From assembly GCF_000422845.1 (NCBI RefSeq), contig NZ_AUGV01000009.1, forward strand, positions 1 to 64,000: a stretch of 64,000 nt of DNA, in the 5' to 3' direction. The stretch is from Oceanobacter kriegii DSM 6294 (lineage in GTDB: Bacteria > Pseudomonadota > Gammaproteobacteria > Pseudomonadales > Oceanobacteraceae). Position 1 is the stretch's first letter. Each line of letters begins with the position of its first letter. Position numbers and translations under genes: made by a program. The notes below the pieces were generated by a model, which was given only the letters and a program-made list of their open reading frames with translations, did not search any database and was not told where the DNA came from. This document shows, in pieces, positions 19,269-28,408 of this stretch.

Positions 19269-20294
19269 CTAAGGTTTGGACACCTGGGCCTCTGACAGCA
19301 AAAAGCGGCGGCAGTCGTCGGCGCTGACGTCCGGGTTTTCTTCCATCGGCAAATGGCCACATTCCGGGTACAGCAACAGCTGGCTATGAGGCAACTTCTG
19401 TTGGAATTGCTCGGCATGATCGACCGGCATCCAGGGATCGTCTTGTCCCCACAGAATCAGGGTGGGTTGCGTCACCATATCCAGCAGCGTGGTATCAAAG
19501 CCCATCTGGTCACGGATAAAGCGCATCACCCGTGCCGCAGCGACGCGATTGCCTTCACGCATCATCATGTCGTAGTAACGGGACTTCTGTTCCTGGGTCA
19601 CCAGCTCGGGGTTATGAAACACCTGTTCGAGCAATTCGCCAATTACCGCAGGATCAATCCTGCTGCGGGAATACAGCCAGCCACCACCCGGCATCGACAG
19701 ATTCAGCATGAAGGTCGGTGGTACAAAGAAGAAGCCGGCACTGTCGACCAGCACCAATTTATCCACATGCTGGGGATACCGAGCAGCAAACTCCCAGGCC
19801 ATCCAGCCGCCCAGTGAATTCCCTGCCACATGGCAATGAGAAAGATTTAACTGATTGATAAATTGCGCAAGGAAGTCGCTGTACAGATGCTTTACCATCC
19901 CCTTCGGGTGTGGCCCGGTAAGGCCAAAATTGGGCAAGTCGAGACTGATGACGCGGAAGTCATCGACCAGTCGTTCGGTCCAGGGCATCCAGGTATGCAA
20001 GGAGGCAAACAGTCCGTGCAACAACAGCAGCACCGGCTTGTCTGAGTCTTGCTGGTCGGCGCTATCGCGGTAATGCACCTGCATACCGTCGATCTCCAGA
20101 TAGCGGCTGTCGGGCAGTTGCCAGCGCTGTTGCACCTGCTCCAGCGGCAGCGCACCGGTTTCCTGCATCCAGTAGTCGGGTTGCAGCCAGGAAGTTTTAA
20201 GCAAGGGATTGTCCAGCCAAGGGTTCCACATAAGGTGCTCCAGCGACGATCTGCAATGACCGCTCAGGCGTTTGAATAGCAACCGTATCACCAT
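19269..20294 (-). CDS. Alpha/beta hydrolase
   Basis: This is a serine hydrolase of the alpha/beta fold. The 341-residue product starts MVIRLLFKRLSGH and has the oxyanion block LLLLHGLFASLHTWMPW, the nucleophile elbow GNSLGGW, the acid in LILWGQDDPWMPVDHA and the histidine in PECGHLPMEEN. This is a complete triad. A start further upstream at 20426 is possible but would run into the promoter region of the divergent stomatin gene. The N-terminal 60 residues may form an amphipathic membrane-associated segment. The substrate cannot be predicted. Confidence 0.82.
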   Translation of the reverse strand: MVIRLLFKRLSGHCRSSLEHLMWNPWLDNPLLKTSWLQPDYWMQETGALPLEQVQQRWQLPDSRYLEIDGMQVHYRDSADQQDSDKPVLLLLHGLFASLHTWMPWTERLVDDFRVISLDLPNFGLTGPHPKGMVKHLYSDFLAQFINQLNLSHCHVAGNSLGGWMAWEFAARYPQHVDKLVLVDSAGFFFVPPTFMLNLSMPGGGWLYSRSRIDPAVIGELLEQVFHNPELVTQEQKSRYYDMMMREGNRVAAARVMRFIRDQMGFDTTLLDMVTQPTLILWGQDDPWMPVDHAEQFQQKLPHSQLLLYPECGHLPMEENPDVSADDCRRFLLSEAQVSKP

Positions 20295-20347
20295 AGACCT
20301 CCGGCTTGGCCGGAACCAGTAGAAAGGACAAAAGAGGACGTTTTCCC

Positions 20348-21295
20348 ATGGATCAGATTTTATCAATGGTGTTGTCAGTGCAATTTGTAGCGCTGGTGTT
20401 TGTGATTGTGCTGCTGCGCAGCTCAATCAAATTTGTACCGCAGAACCGTGCCTGGTTGATTGAGCGTTTCGGTAAATACAACGCAACCAAGGAAGCCGGT
20501 CTGAATTTCATTGTGCCTTTCATCGACAAGGTCGCGGCTGACCGCTCGCTGAAAGAGCAAGCGGTTGATGTACCAAGCCAGTCTGCCATCACCAAGGACA
20601 ACATCACCCTCAGCGTTGATGGCGTGCTCTACTTCCGGGTGCTGGACCCGTACAAGGCCACCTATGGCGTTGATAACTACGTGTTCGCGGTAACTCAGTT
20701 GGCGCAAACCACCATGCGTTCCGAGCTGGGTAAAATGGAGCTGGATAAAACCTTCGAGGAACGTAACCAGCTCAACACCAATATTGTGTCCTCCATTAAC
20801 GAAGCCGCCGAGCCGTGGGGCATTCAGGTGATGCGTTACGAGATCAAGGACATTGTGCCGCCGCAGTCCGTGATGCAGTCAATGGAAGCGCAAATGAAGG
20901 CCGAGCGGGTTAAACGTGCGCAGATTCTGGAATCCGAAGGTGACCGCCAGTCGGCCATTAACGTTGCAGAAGGTGAGAAGCAGGCGCGGGTACTGGCGGC
21001 TGAAGCGGAAAAAGCCGAGCAGGTTCTGAAAGCCGAAGGTGAAGCTCAGGCGATCGTAGCCGTAGCTCAGGCCCAGGCCGACGCCCTGCGTATGGTGGGT
21101 GAGTCTGCCAATACCCCGGACGGTCAGAGCGCGGTGCAGCTGGAGCTGGCGACCAAGGCCATCGAAGCCAAGCACGCCATCGCCAAGGAATCTTCAGTGG
21201 TATTGCTGCCAGACAACGGCACCGATGCCAGCAGCATGGTGGCCAGCGCCACAACCATTATTCAGTCGTTGAACAAGCAAAAAACAGGCGTTTGA
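20348..21295 (+). CDS. qmcA: SPFH/stomatin-like membrane protein (QmcA type)
   Basis: SPFH proteins form large membrane-anchored cages that organise membrane proteins and proteases. The 315-residue product has one N-terminal membrane segment (residues 5-25), the band-7 domain (VPQNRAWLIERFGKYNATKE, then DNITLSVDGVLYFRVLDP), and a long Ala/Glu/Lys-rich coiled coil (about residues 170-240). The ATG at 20348 follows AAGAGGAC. It is followed by an NfeD-like gene, the standard partner, in the same arrangement as E. coli qmcA-ybbJ (yet in the opposite relative order there), so the two likely work as a complex. Confidence 0.9.
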   Translation: MDQILSMVLSVQFVALVFVIVLLRSSIKFVPQNRAWLIERFGKYNATKEAGLNFIVPFIDKVAADRSLKEQAVDVPSQSAITKDNITLSVDGVLYFRVLDPYKATYGVDNYVFAVTQLAQTTMRSELGKMELDKTFEERNQLNTNIVSSINEAAEPWGIQVMRYEIKDIVPPQSVMQSMEAQMKAERVKRAQILESEGDRQSAINVAEGEKQARVLAAEAEKAEQVLKAEGEAQAIVAVAQAQADALRMVGESANTPDGQSAVQLELATKAIEAKHAIAKESSVVLLPDNGTDASSMVASATTIIQSLNKQKTGV

Positions 21296-21417
21296 GCCTG
21301 ATCGGGTCGGCATGCACCGGCGTTGCTGGTGTATGCTGACGGTTTGCTTGTTTATTTGTTCGGAGCCTTGTTTCAGGCCCTGGTTGTTTTTGTCGAACGG
21401 ATTATCAGGAAGTCATT

Positions 21418-21876
21418 ATGGAGTTTATTTCGTCACACATGTCGCAAAGCCTGCTGGTGCTGGGGATTGTGGCGCTGATCATTGAAGTGGGTCTGCTGGG
21501 CTTCAGCTCAATTGTGCTGTTTTTTGCCGGTATCTCACTGTGTGTGAATGGCCTGCTGATGATGTTTGGCGTGCTGCCGGAAACCCTGACAGCGGCGCTC
21601 TGGAGTAACGCCATCCTGATCACGGTATTGGCGGTGCTGCTGTGGAAGCCATTCAAGCGACTGCAAGACAACCGTGCACCGGACAAGCTTAATTCCGACT
21701 TTGCCCGCGATGCCTTTGTGCTGAACGAAGACGTGCATTTGAACGACAATGTAACGCGCAAATATTCCGGCATTGAATGGAAACTGAAAAGCGAGCAACC
21801 GTTGGCAGCCGGTACCCGGGTTCGGGTAGATCGCACCGAAGTGGGCGTGATGTGGGTGGTACCGCTTGAGCAATGA
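21418..21876 (+). CDS. NfeD-like membrane protein (YbbJ type)
   Basis: NfeD-short proteins have transmembrane helices followed by a C-terminal OB fold and pair with stomatins. The 152-residue product has two or three hydrophobic segments in the first 80 residues. The C-terminal beta domain has KYSGIEWKLKSEQPLAAGTR and VDRTEVGVMWVVPLEQ, which matches the family. It lies 122 bases after the stomatin gene. Its 3' end overlaps the TTG start of the pseudouridine synthase gene. Confidence 0.88.
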   Translation: MEFISSHMSQSLLVLGIVALIIEVGLLGFSSIVLFFAGISLCVNGLLMMFGVLPETLTAALWSNAILITVLAVLLWKPFKRLQDNRAPDKLNSDFARDAFVLNEDVHLNDNVTRKYSGIEWKLKSEQPLAAGTRVRVDRTEVGVMWVVPLEQ

Positions 21877-22879
21877 GTCGGGTTACTGGCTGACGGGCGA
21901 GGTATTTGTTGAACAGCCATTAGCGCAGTTGTGGGCGCACTGGCATCAAAAGGTTGAGCATTACGGCTTCGAGCAGGCGTTAGAATCCGGCTGGATCGAA
22001 GTCGCGGCACAGGGCAAGGCCATTGAGCTGCGTGCCGACAGCCTGCTGGCCATTGGCCAGCAATGGCGCTTCTGGCTGCCTGAGCATCAGGAAGGGCCGG
22101 TGTCTTCCCGGTGGCAAACCCTCTGGCAGCACCATGAAGTCATGGCGGTTCACAAGCCGGCCAATCTGCCGGTCAGTCGCACCACCCGCAATTTGTTCGA
22201 CACCCTCATTGGCCGGGTGCGGCGCGAAAGCCCCTACGACGACGCGCATTTGTTGCACCGGCTGGACGCCGAAACTTCCGGCATCACCTTGCTGGCGTTG
22301 GAAAGCCATTACGACCGCAAGTGGAAGAAAAAACTCGATCGCCTGATGACTTCCAAGCGCTATCTGGCACTGGTCGATGGCGTGCCGTCGTGGCAGCAGC
22401 AAGAGTTGGAATGCTGGCTGGCTGAACGTAGCGACAGCGCAATTCGGTCCCGGGTGCACTGCATTGCCGGACAGGCGGATCAGCCACCGGACGGGGCGCA
22501 ATGGATCAAGCCCAAATGGGCTCGCACCGGCTTTACGGTGCTGGCCTCAAACAACGGCCAAAGCCTGATTGAATGCCGCTTGTACAGCGGGCGCAGACAC
22601 CAGATACGAACCCAGCTGGCCTGGCTCGGCCACCCGATTGTGGGCGATAAAATCTACTCCCATGACGGCGCGTTTTATTTGCAACGGCTGGAGCGTGATC
22701 TGGACGATGCGGATTACCAGACACTGGGTGCAAACCATCATCTGCTGCATGCCTGGCAACTGCAGCTTAACCTTTACGGTGAAGCGTACGCGGTGACGGA
22801 TACTAACTTGTCGGATCAGTGGCCGGAGTGGGTGCATAAAGCCGTTCGCAGTGCCGATTTTCTAACAGCTGATCGGTAA
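21866..22879 (+). CDS. RluA-family pseudouridine synthase
   Basis: The enzyme isomerises uridine to pseudouridine in structured RNA. The 337-residue product has the catalytic motif LLHRLDAETSGITLLALE, whose Asp is the nucleophile of the family, and the C-terminal block SGRRHQIRTQLAWLGHPIVGD. The N-terminal ~85 residues are divergent and do not show a clear S4 domain. No in-frame ATG lies before the catalytic domain, so a TTG at 21866 inside the nfeD 3' end is the likely start. Substrate (rRNA or tRNA) is not determined; TruC- or RluA-like roles are both possible. Confidence 0.85.
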   Translation: MSNESGYWLTGEVFVEQPLAQLWAHWHQKVEHYGFEQALESGWIEVAAQGKAIELRADSLLAIGQQWRFWLPEHQEGPVSSRWQTLWQHHEVMAVHKPANLPVSRTTRNLFDTLIGRVRRESPYDDAHLLHRLDAETSGITLLALESHYDRKWKKKLDRLMTSKRYLALVDGVPSWQQQELECWLAERSDSAIRSRVHCIAGQADQPPDGAQWIKPKWARTGFTVLASNNGQSLIECRLYSGRRHQIRTQLAWLGHPIVGDKIYSHDGAFYLQRLERDLDDADYQTLGANHHLLHAWQLQLNLYGEAYAVTDTNLSDQWPEWVHKAVRSADFLTADR

Positions 22880-22993
22880 AAACTCAGGCAATTATTGAAG
22901 CTTTTCTCAGTTGTGCGGAAATTAATCAAAACTTCTCGCCGCCGATTGGAAACAGGGTCTATATTGGACGTGTCTTTATACGGGAGAAAAGAC

Positions 22994-23839
22994 ATGTTCG
23001 CTGACAACCAACCCAATTCATTCGCCGCACACCCTTCGGTATACCTGTCAGGTGACTGCGGTTACGCCATTGACGGCAACACCATTACCCTCAACATTGA
23101 AGCCATTAACAACGACCGCTCGGAAGGCAATCTGAGCGGCACCTTGTTGCTGGAACTGCGTGCGTCCCGAACGGGCGATCGTCAACAGCACGTGCTGACG
23201 CACACGGTACTGGGCACACTGGCTGGCCAGTGTTTCTTCCCACAATGCCAACACCTGCTGCCGTTTGAAGAGCCACCGGTTGGTCAGTGGCAACTGTCGT
23301 TGCAACTGCGTGAATGGGACGGTGCGGAATACCAGCTGGTCGACAGCATGACCTTTGCCTGTGACTACGTGGTTGAGCCTGAGCTGGATGTGCTGAACGG
23401 CAAAAACGTGATTGAAGTGGCATTTGGTAGCACTGCTGGCTCTGAGGAAGTGAAGGAAGCTGCCTCGAAAACGACAGAGCCTGAGAAGGCCGCGGTGAAA
23501 CAAGTGCCTGTTGCCAAAAAGCCTGCTGCCAAAAAAACTGTTGCCAGGAAAGCGCCGGTTTCCAACAAAGCTTCTGGGGCCAAAACTACCAAAGCCACTG
23601 CGGCTAAAAACCAAGCGCCAGTGGCCAAGGCCGAAGTGTCTGAAACAAACAGCACAACGACCAGCGTGAATGTGAACAGCGCCACTCTGGCACAGTTACA
23701 GTCATTGGCGGGTGTCTCGCGCAAGCTGGCTGAGGCGCTGGTGGAAGGCCGTCCTTATTACAAGGCCAAGGACCTGCTGGAAGTGAAAGGTCTGGGCAAG
23801 AAAACCCTCGAAAAAATCCTGCTTCAACTGAGCTTCTGA
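22994..23839 (+). CDS. Helix-hairpin-helix protein with histone-like Lys/Ala-rich linker
   Basis: The function is unknown. The 281-residue product starts MFADNQPNSFAAHPSVY after GGGAGAAAAGAC. Residues 1-150 look like a beta-sandwich with repeated LLLELRAS / LSLQLREW strands. Residues 155-225 are a Lys/Ala/Pro-rich tail (AAVKQVPVAKKPAAKKTVAR), like the H1-like tails of bacterial nucleoid proteins. The last 60 residues are a ComEA-type double helix-hairpin-helix (VNVNSATLAQLQSLAGVSRK, then EVKGLGKKTLEKILLQ). DNA binding is inferred. It is a single gene with a strong terminator. Confidence 0.75.
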   Translation: MFADNQPNSFAAHPSVYLSGDCGYAIDGNTITLNIEAINNDRSEGNLSGTLLLELRASRTGDRQQHVLTHTVLGTLAGQCFFPQCQHLLPFEEPPVGQWQLSLQLREWDGAEYQLVDSMTFACDYVVEPELDVLNGKNVIEVAFGSTAGSEEVKEAASKTTEPEKAAVKQVPVAKKPAAKKTVARKAPVSNKASGAKTTKATAAKNQAPVAKAEVSETNSTTTSVNVNSATLAQLQSLAGVSRKLAEALVEGRPYYKAKDLLEVKGLGKKTLEKILLQLSF

Positions 23840-23868
23840 GCCCGTTTTCAGTTCTTGAAACACAAAGC

Positions 23869-23905
23869 GGCAGGCCCGGAACATCCGGGCCTGCCGTCTT
23901 TATTT
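23869..23905. terminator. Strong bidirectional terminator
   Basis: An 11-bp GC-rich perfect stem GGCAGGCCCGG / CCGGGCCTGCC with a 5-nt loop is followed by GTCTTTATTT. It lies 30 bases after the helix-hairpin-helix gene and just before the end of the convergent reductase gene, so it can serve both. Confidence 0.85.
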
Positions 23906-23923
23906 GCGAAAACAGGTAATTGA

Positions 23924-24913
23924 TCAGCGCTTCATAAACGACAGCTCAGGGCCGACCGGCACAATGCGGGTCGGGTTGATCATGTCGTGGCTGTAGTAGT
24001 AGTGACGTTTGATGTGGTCAATATTGACTGTCTCAGCAATGCCCGGGTGATCGTACAAACGCTTCAGGTACGCCGACAGCGCCGGGTAGTCCTCGATGCG
24101 GCGGACGTTGCATTTGAAGTGACCAACGTAAACGGCATCAAAACGCACCAGCGTGGTAAACAGACGCCAGTCGGCCTCGGTCAGCACGGCGTTGCCATCG
24201 TCATTCGCCACCAGAAAATCCTGCTGCTGCAGAATGGTCTCGGCTTTGTTCAGGGCTTCAAATACCCGCGCCACATTGGCTTCGTATTTATCCGCCTGAG
24301 TGGCAAAACCGGATTTGTACACGCCGTTATTGATGTCGTGATACACCCACTCGTTCACGGCATCAATCCGTTCACGCAGGGCTTCTGGATAGTAATCGTC
24401 GTGGTTGCCCGTCAGCTCGTTAAAGGCGGAATTGAACATCCGGATAATCTCGGACGACTCGTTGCTGACAATGCAGTTTTGCTGTTTGTCCCACAGTACC
24501 GGCACGGTCACGCGGCCGCTGTAATCGACCTTGTTGCGGGTGTACACCTGGTGCATGTAGTCCGAGTTGAACAGCGCATCGCCGCTGGAGCGAAAGCGTT
24601 GCTGTTCGTGTTCGGTGTCAAATTCCCAACCGTTGGACAGCATGTCCGGAGACACAACGGATACATCGATGTGGGCTTCCAGTTGCTTCAGTTTGCGGAA
24701 AATCAGTGTGCGGTGCGCCCACGGGCAGGCCAGTGATACATACAGGTGGTAGCGACCGGATTCTGCGGCAAAGCCACCCTTGCCAGTCGGGCCGGGTTCG
24801 CCATTGGCGGTTACCCAGTTGCGTAGCTGGGCGTCTTCGCGCTGGAAGGCACCGTCAGAGGCTTTGGTGTCGTACCATTGATCGTGCCATTCGCCATTAA
24901 CCAGCAATCCCAT
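23924..24913 (-). CDS. yqjG: Glutathionyl-hydroquinone reductase (GST superfamily, YqjG type)
   Basis: These enzymes reduce glutathionyl-hydroquinones to hydroquinones. The 329-residue product starts MGLLVNGEWHDQWYDT, the family N-terminus, which decides the start over the upstream in-frame candidate at 24961. The catalytic cysteine is in LYVSLACPWAHRTLI. Later blocks are NSDYMHQVYTRNKVDYSGRV, VPVLWDKQQNCIVSNESSEI and the C-terminal helical domain with EADWRLFTTLVRFDAVYVGH. Length matches E. coli YqjG (328). Confidence 0.93.
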   Translation of the reverse strand: MGLLVNGEWHDQWYDTKASDGAFQREDAQLRNWVTANGEPGPTGKGGFAAESGRYHLYVSLACPWAHRTLIFRKLKQLEAHIDVSVVSPDMLSNGWEFDTEHEQQRFRSSGDALFNSDYMHQVYTRNKVDYSGRVTVPVLWDKQQNCIVSNESSEIIRMFNSAFNELTGNHDDYYPEALRERIDAVNEWVYHDINNGVYKSGFATQADKYEANVARVFEALNKAETILQQQDFLVANDDGNAVLTEADWRLFTTLVRFDAVYVGHFKCNVRRIEDYPALSAYLKRLYDHPGIAETVNIDHIKRHYYYSHDMINPTRIVPVGPELSFMKR

Positions 24914-25047
24914 CGGAAGCTCCCGTAATTCGTTGAAAGTGCTGACAGTGTAGGCAATCAATTAAACGAAAAAAGCTCAATAAATACGAAAAACCGTTCG
25001 AGAAATATGAAAGATCGTCGGCTGCTTGGGATTTGGCTATCGACTGT

Positions 25048-25182
25048 TAGGGGAGGAGGTAGAGGCTGGGTGATGGAGGTTGGGTGATAGATAGCGAGAA
25101 AGCCAGAAGATCAGAAAGCCAGAATAGAAGTAGGGGCAGAAGAAAAAGAAAAAGGAAAAAAATAGAAGTGGGGGAGTGGTGA
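25048..25182. repeat. Purine-rich low-complexity tract
   Basis: About 130 bases are almost all A and G on the plus strand. They include short direct repeats (AGAAAGCCAGAA twice, GGGTGATGGAGG and TTGGGTGATAG) and a long A/G run. Open frames across it encode only homopolymer-like Phe/Ser/Leu and are not taken as genes. It lies upstream of the reductase gene and downstream of the aldehyde dehydrogenase gene. Confidence 0.7.
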
Positions 25183-25206
25183 GCAGGGCGGTAGCCCATA
25201 AACACA

Positions 25207-25268
25207 AACAGGAGCCGAAGCTCCTGTTGCGATTCACAACTGGTGTTGCCCGCACGCAGTGCGGGCAA
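25207..25268 (-). terminator. Tandem hairpins ending the aldehyde dehydrogenase transcript
   Basis: Two perfect stems lie just after the stop codon on the minus strand: TTGCCCGCAC / GTGCGGGCAA (25246-25268) and AACAGGAGC / GCTCCTGTT with a CGAA/TTCG loop (25207-25228). The second is followed by TTTGTGTTTAT on the minus strand and is the likely release site. Confidence 0.8.
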
Positions 25269-25279
25269 TCAGGCTTCGA

Positions 25280-26803
25280 TTAGAAGAAACCCAGTGGATC
25301 AGTGCTGTAGCTAACCAGCAGGTTCTTGGTCTGCTGGTAGTGATCCAGCATCATCTTGTGGGTCTCACGGCCAACACCGGACTTCTTGTAACCACCGAAG
25401 GCAGCGTGTGCCGGGTAAGCGTGGTAGCAGTTGGTCCATACACGGCCAGCTTCGATACCACGGCCCATGCGGTAAGCACGGTTCATATCGCGGGACCATA
25501 CACCAGCACCCAGACCGAACTCGGTGTCGTTGGCGATTGCCAGAGCTTCAGCTTCGTCCTTGAAGGTAGTTACCGCTACCACAGGGCCAAAGATTTCTTC
25601 CTGGAATACGCGCATGTCGTTGGTGCCTTTCAGCAGGGTAGGCTGGATGTAGTAGCCAGTGCCCAGGTCACCGTTCAGAGCTTCAGCGTCACCACCGGTC
25701 AGTACTTCAGCGCCTTCGTCACGACCAATCTGCAGGTAGCCCATGATCTTCTCGAACTGCTGCTGGGAAGCCTGAGCACCCACCATGGTGTCGGTATCCA
25801 GTGGGTTACCGCGCTTGATCTGACCGATACGCTCAACCACCTTGGCGATGAACTTCTCGTAGATGCTTTCCTGAATCAACAGACGGGAAGGACAGGTACA
25901 TACTTCACCCTGGTTGAAGAAGGCCAGTACCGCACCTTCAACACACTTGCTGATGAAGCTGTCTTCGCAATCCATGACGTCTTCGAAGTAGATGTTAGGG
26001 GACTTGCCGCCCAGCTCTACCGTGGAAGGAATGATGTTCTCAGCAGCACACTTCATGATGTGCGCGCCAACCGGAGTCGAACCGGTGAAGGCGATCTTGG
26101 CGATACGGGTAGAAGTGGCCAGCGCCTGACCGGCTTCAGCACCAACGCCGTTGACGATGTTCAGTACGCCCGCTGGCAGCAGGTCGCCGATGCATTCCAT
26201 CAGGATCAGGATGGATACAGGAGTCTGTTCGGCAGGCTTCATAACGATACAGTTACCGGCAGCCAGTGCTGGCGCCAGTTTCCACGCTGCCATCAGCAGT
26301 GGGAAGTTCCAAGGGATGATCTGACCAACAACACCCAGAGGCTCGTGGAAGTGGTAAGCAACGGTGTTTTCGTCGATGTCACCGATGGTGCCTTCCTGAG
26401 CGCGTACACAGCCAGCGAAGTAACGGAAGTGGTCAGCAGACAGTGGTACGTCAGCAGCCAGGGTTTCACGAACGGCTTTACCGTTGTCCCAGGTTTCGGC
26501 TACTGCCAGTTTTTCCAGGTTGGCTTCGATGCGGTCAGCAATCTTCAGCAGGATGTTGGCGCGTTCGGTAACAGAGGTTTTGCCCCAGGCGTCTTTGGCA
26601 GCGTGTGCTGCGTCCAGTGCTTTTTCAATATCCGCTGCATCAGAGCGAGGAACCTGACAGAACACCTGACCGTTTACCGGGCTGATGTTGTCCATGTAGT
26701 TGCCGTTTACTGGTTCAACCCACTCACCGCCGATGAAGTTGCCGTAGCGTTCTTTGAAGGTTACGACTGAGCCTTCTTGGCCAGGATTTGCATAGATGGT
26801 CAT
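25280..26803 (-). CDS. aldB: NAD(P)-dependent aldehyde dehydrogenase (AldB/ExaC type)
   Basis: It oxidises acetaldehyde and similar aldehydes to acids. The 507-residue product has the ALDH blocks [31 protein letters not shown], the glutamate in [15 protein letters not shown] and the catalytic cysteine in [13 protein letters not shown]. The double-cysteine CTCPSR and the C-terminal YSTDPLGFF are typical of the AldB/ExaC group used in ethanol oxidation by Pseudomonas. It is a single gene with a ~420-base upstream region shared with the divergent epd gene. Either the symbol aldB or exaC could apply. Confidence 0.92.
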   Translation of the reverse strand: MTIYANPGQEGSVVTFKERYGNFIGGEWVEPVNGNYMDNISPVNGQVFCQVPRSDAADIEKALDAAHAAKDAWGKTSVTERANILLKIADRIEANLEKLAVAETWDNGKAVRETLAADVPLSADHFRYFAGCVRAQEGTIGDIDENTVAYHFHEPLGVVGQIIPWNFPLLMAAWKLAPALAAGNCIVMKPAEQTPVSILILMECIGDLLPAGVLNIVNGVGAEAGQALATSTRIAKIAFTGSTPVGAHIMKCAAENIIPSTVELGGKSPNIYFEDVMDCEDSFISKCVEGAVLAFFNQGEVCTCPSRLLIQESIYEKFIAKVVERIGQIKRGNPLDTDTMVGAQASQQQFEKIMGYLQIGRDEGAEVLTGGDAEALNGDLGTGYYIQPTLLKGTNDMRVFQEEIFGPVVAVTTFKDEAEALAIANDTEFGLGAGVWSRDMNRAYRMGRGIEAGRVWTNCYHAYPAHAAFGGYKKSGVGRETHKMMLDHYQQTKNLLVSYSTDPLGFF

Positions 26804-27223
26804 GTTGGTTCTCCGGGTAATTATTGTTATCGCAAACAGAGTTTTGATGGCTCGGACGTCAGGTCCGCGTCAATGCGAGTCCGACCAGTTTGCTGGATGG
26901 TTTGCGACCCGGTCATTTGGCATCCTTGTTTAATTCGACGGAACCTTGGTCGTAGTTCCAAAGGAGTAGAAATTGCCCTTTGTGTGACTTGCATCAAACG
27001 GAGTGCGTCAGTGAGGGATTTTTTGGCAAATCAGGTCGTAGCAGAAAGTCGCAGCGAACCGCGTTCAAAGCAGGGCAGTCAGGCTTTGGACGATTTCGAT
27101 GGGCGATTTTGATGGCTGGTTGCTATGTCGGGTTCGATGGCTGGTTACATTTGCCACACCTGGCCAATTGCCGGACAATAGCCGCCCCTGACGACAGACC
27201 CCATTTCAGGATCGCCTGACGAT
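26804..27223. other. Intergenic region between divergent aldB and epd
   Basis: This 420-base stretch must hold the promoters of both flanking genes. A direct repeat of CGATGGCTGGTT occurs at about 27110 and 27135. No consensus sigma54 or sigma70 promoter could be assigned with confidence, and no convincing gene was seen in either direction. Confidence 0.5.
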
Positions 27224-28252
27224 ATGACCACTCGCATTGCCATTAACGGTTTTGGCCGGATAGGACGTTCGGTATTACGCGCGCTGTATGAAAACCGTTA
27301 CCGCGAGCAGCTGCAAATTGTGGCTATTAATGAACTCGCCGATATCGACTCACTCAGCTACATGCTGCGCTACGACAGCACCCATGGGCGCTTTCCCGGC
27401 GAGGTGGTGGTTGAAGGCCCGGGGTTGTTGCGCATTAACAACGACCTGATCCGTTGCTATCACGAAGCCGAGCCCGAGCAGTTGAACTGGGCCGAAGATC
27501 AGGTCGATCTGGTACTGGAATGCAGCGGTCAGATCCGCAACCGTGACGATGCCGAGGCCCACTTGCAGGCCGGTGCCGCGCGGGTACTGATTTCCAACCC
27601 GGCCGACAGCGCCGTTGATAACACCATTATCTACGGCATCAATCAGGACAGCCTGACCGCCGAGCAGCAGATCGTCTCCAACGGCTCTTGCTCGACCAAC
27701 TGTCTGGTGCCGCTGCTGACGGTATTAAACGAGGCCTTTGGTATTGAGCGTGGGGTGACCACCACCATTCACTCGGCAATGAACGACCAGCCGGTGATCG
27801 ATGCCTACTCCAGCGACCTGCGTCGAACCCGCTCGGCAGTACAGAGCATCATTCCGGTCGACACCGGCTTGCCGAAGGGCATTGCCCGCTTGATGCCAGA
27901 ACTGGACGGCAAACTGGAAAGCCTGCACGTGCGGGTGCCGACCATTAACGTTTCGGTATTAGACGTCAGCTTGCAGCTGGGCTGTGACACCACGGTCGAG
28001 GCGGTGAACCAGTTATTGCAGCAGGTCGCCAACGACCGCTTCAAAGGGCTGGTGGGCATCAGCTATGAACCCCACGCCTCGACCGACTTTAACCACGACC
28101 CGCGTTCCGCCATCATCGACGCCACCCAGACCCGGGTCAGCGCCGGTTCGATGCTGAAGCTGTTTGTCTGGTTTGATAACGAATGGGGCTTTGCCAACCG
28201 CATGCTGGATACCGCCGTGCGGATGGGCCAGCTGTACGGCTCGAACGACTGA
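27224..28252 (+). CDS. epd: D-erythrose-4-phosphate dehydrogenase
   Basis: Epd oxidises erythrose 4-phosphate to 4-phosphoerythronate for pyridoxal phosphate synthesis. The 342-residue product belongs to the GAPDH superfamily: INGFGRIGRSVLRALYE at the N-terminus, catalytic Cys in SNGSCSTNCLVPLL, and the His in TTTIHSAMNDQPVIDAY. The C-terminal DFNHDPRSAIIDATQTRVS and WFDNEWGFANRMLDT separate Epd from true GAPDH, where an EPVVS-type block stands. It precedes pgk, as epd-pgk-fba does in E. coli. Confidence 0.92.
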   Translation: MTTRIAINGFGRIGRSVLRALYENRYREQLQIVAINELADIDSLSYMLRYDSTHGRFPGEVVVEGPGLLRINNDLIRCYHEAEPEQLNWAEDQVDLVLECSGQIRNRDDAEAHLQAGAARVLISNPADSAVDNTIIYGINQDSLTAEQQIVSNGSCSTNCLVPLLTVLNEAFGIERGVTTTIHSAMNDQPVIDAYSSDLRRTRSAVQSIIPVDTGLPKGIARLMPELDGKLESLHVRVPTINVSVLDVSLQLGCDTTVEAVNQLLQQVANDRFKGLVGISYEPHASTDFNHDPRSAIIDATQTRVSAGSMLKLFVWFDNEWGFANRMLDTAVRMGQLYGSND

Positions 28253-28408
28253 TTCAAGGCGCTTGCCTCGACGGATGAGCACCCGGCGGGCAAGCGTTGT
28301 CATTCTGGCGACACTGGCTAGCGATAAGAGACTAGCGACTGTTGCCATGCAATCTCACAATAAAAGGCTTGGCTTTGGGCCAGCAACACAACTACTGAGG
28401 AAAGCACA

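Noticed and set aside
25037-25268. Small minus-strand frames rich in Phe/Ser/Leu
   Set aside because: They arise from the purine-rich tract read in reverse and lie over the terminator hairpins.
25259-26770. 503-codon open frame opposite the aldehyde dehydrogenase gene
   Set aside because: It mirrors a gene with full ALDH motifs; long antisense frames result from codon bias.
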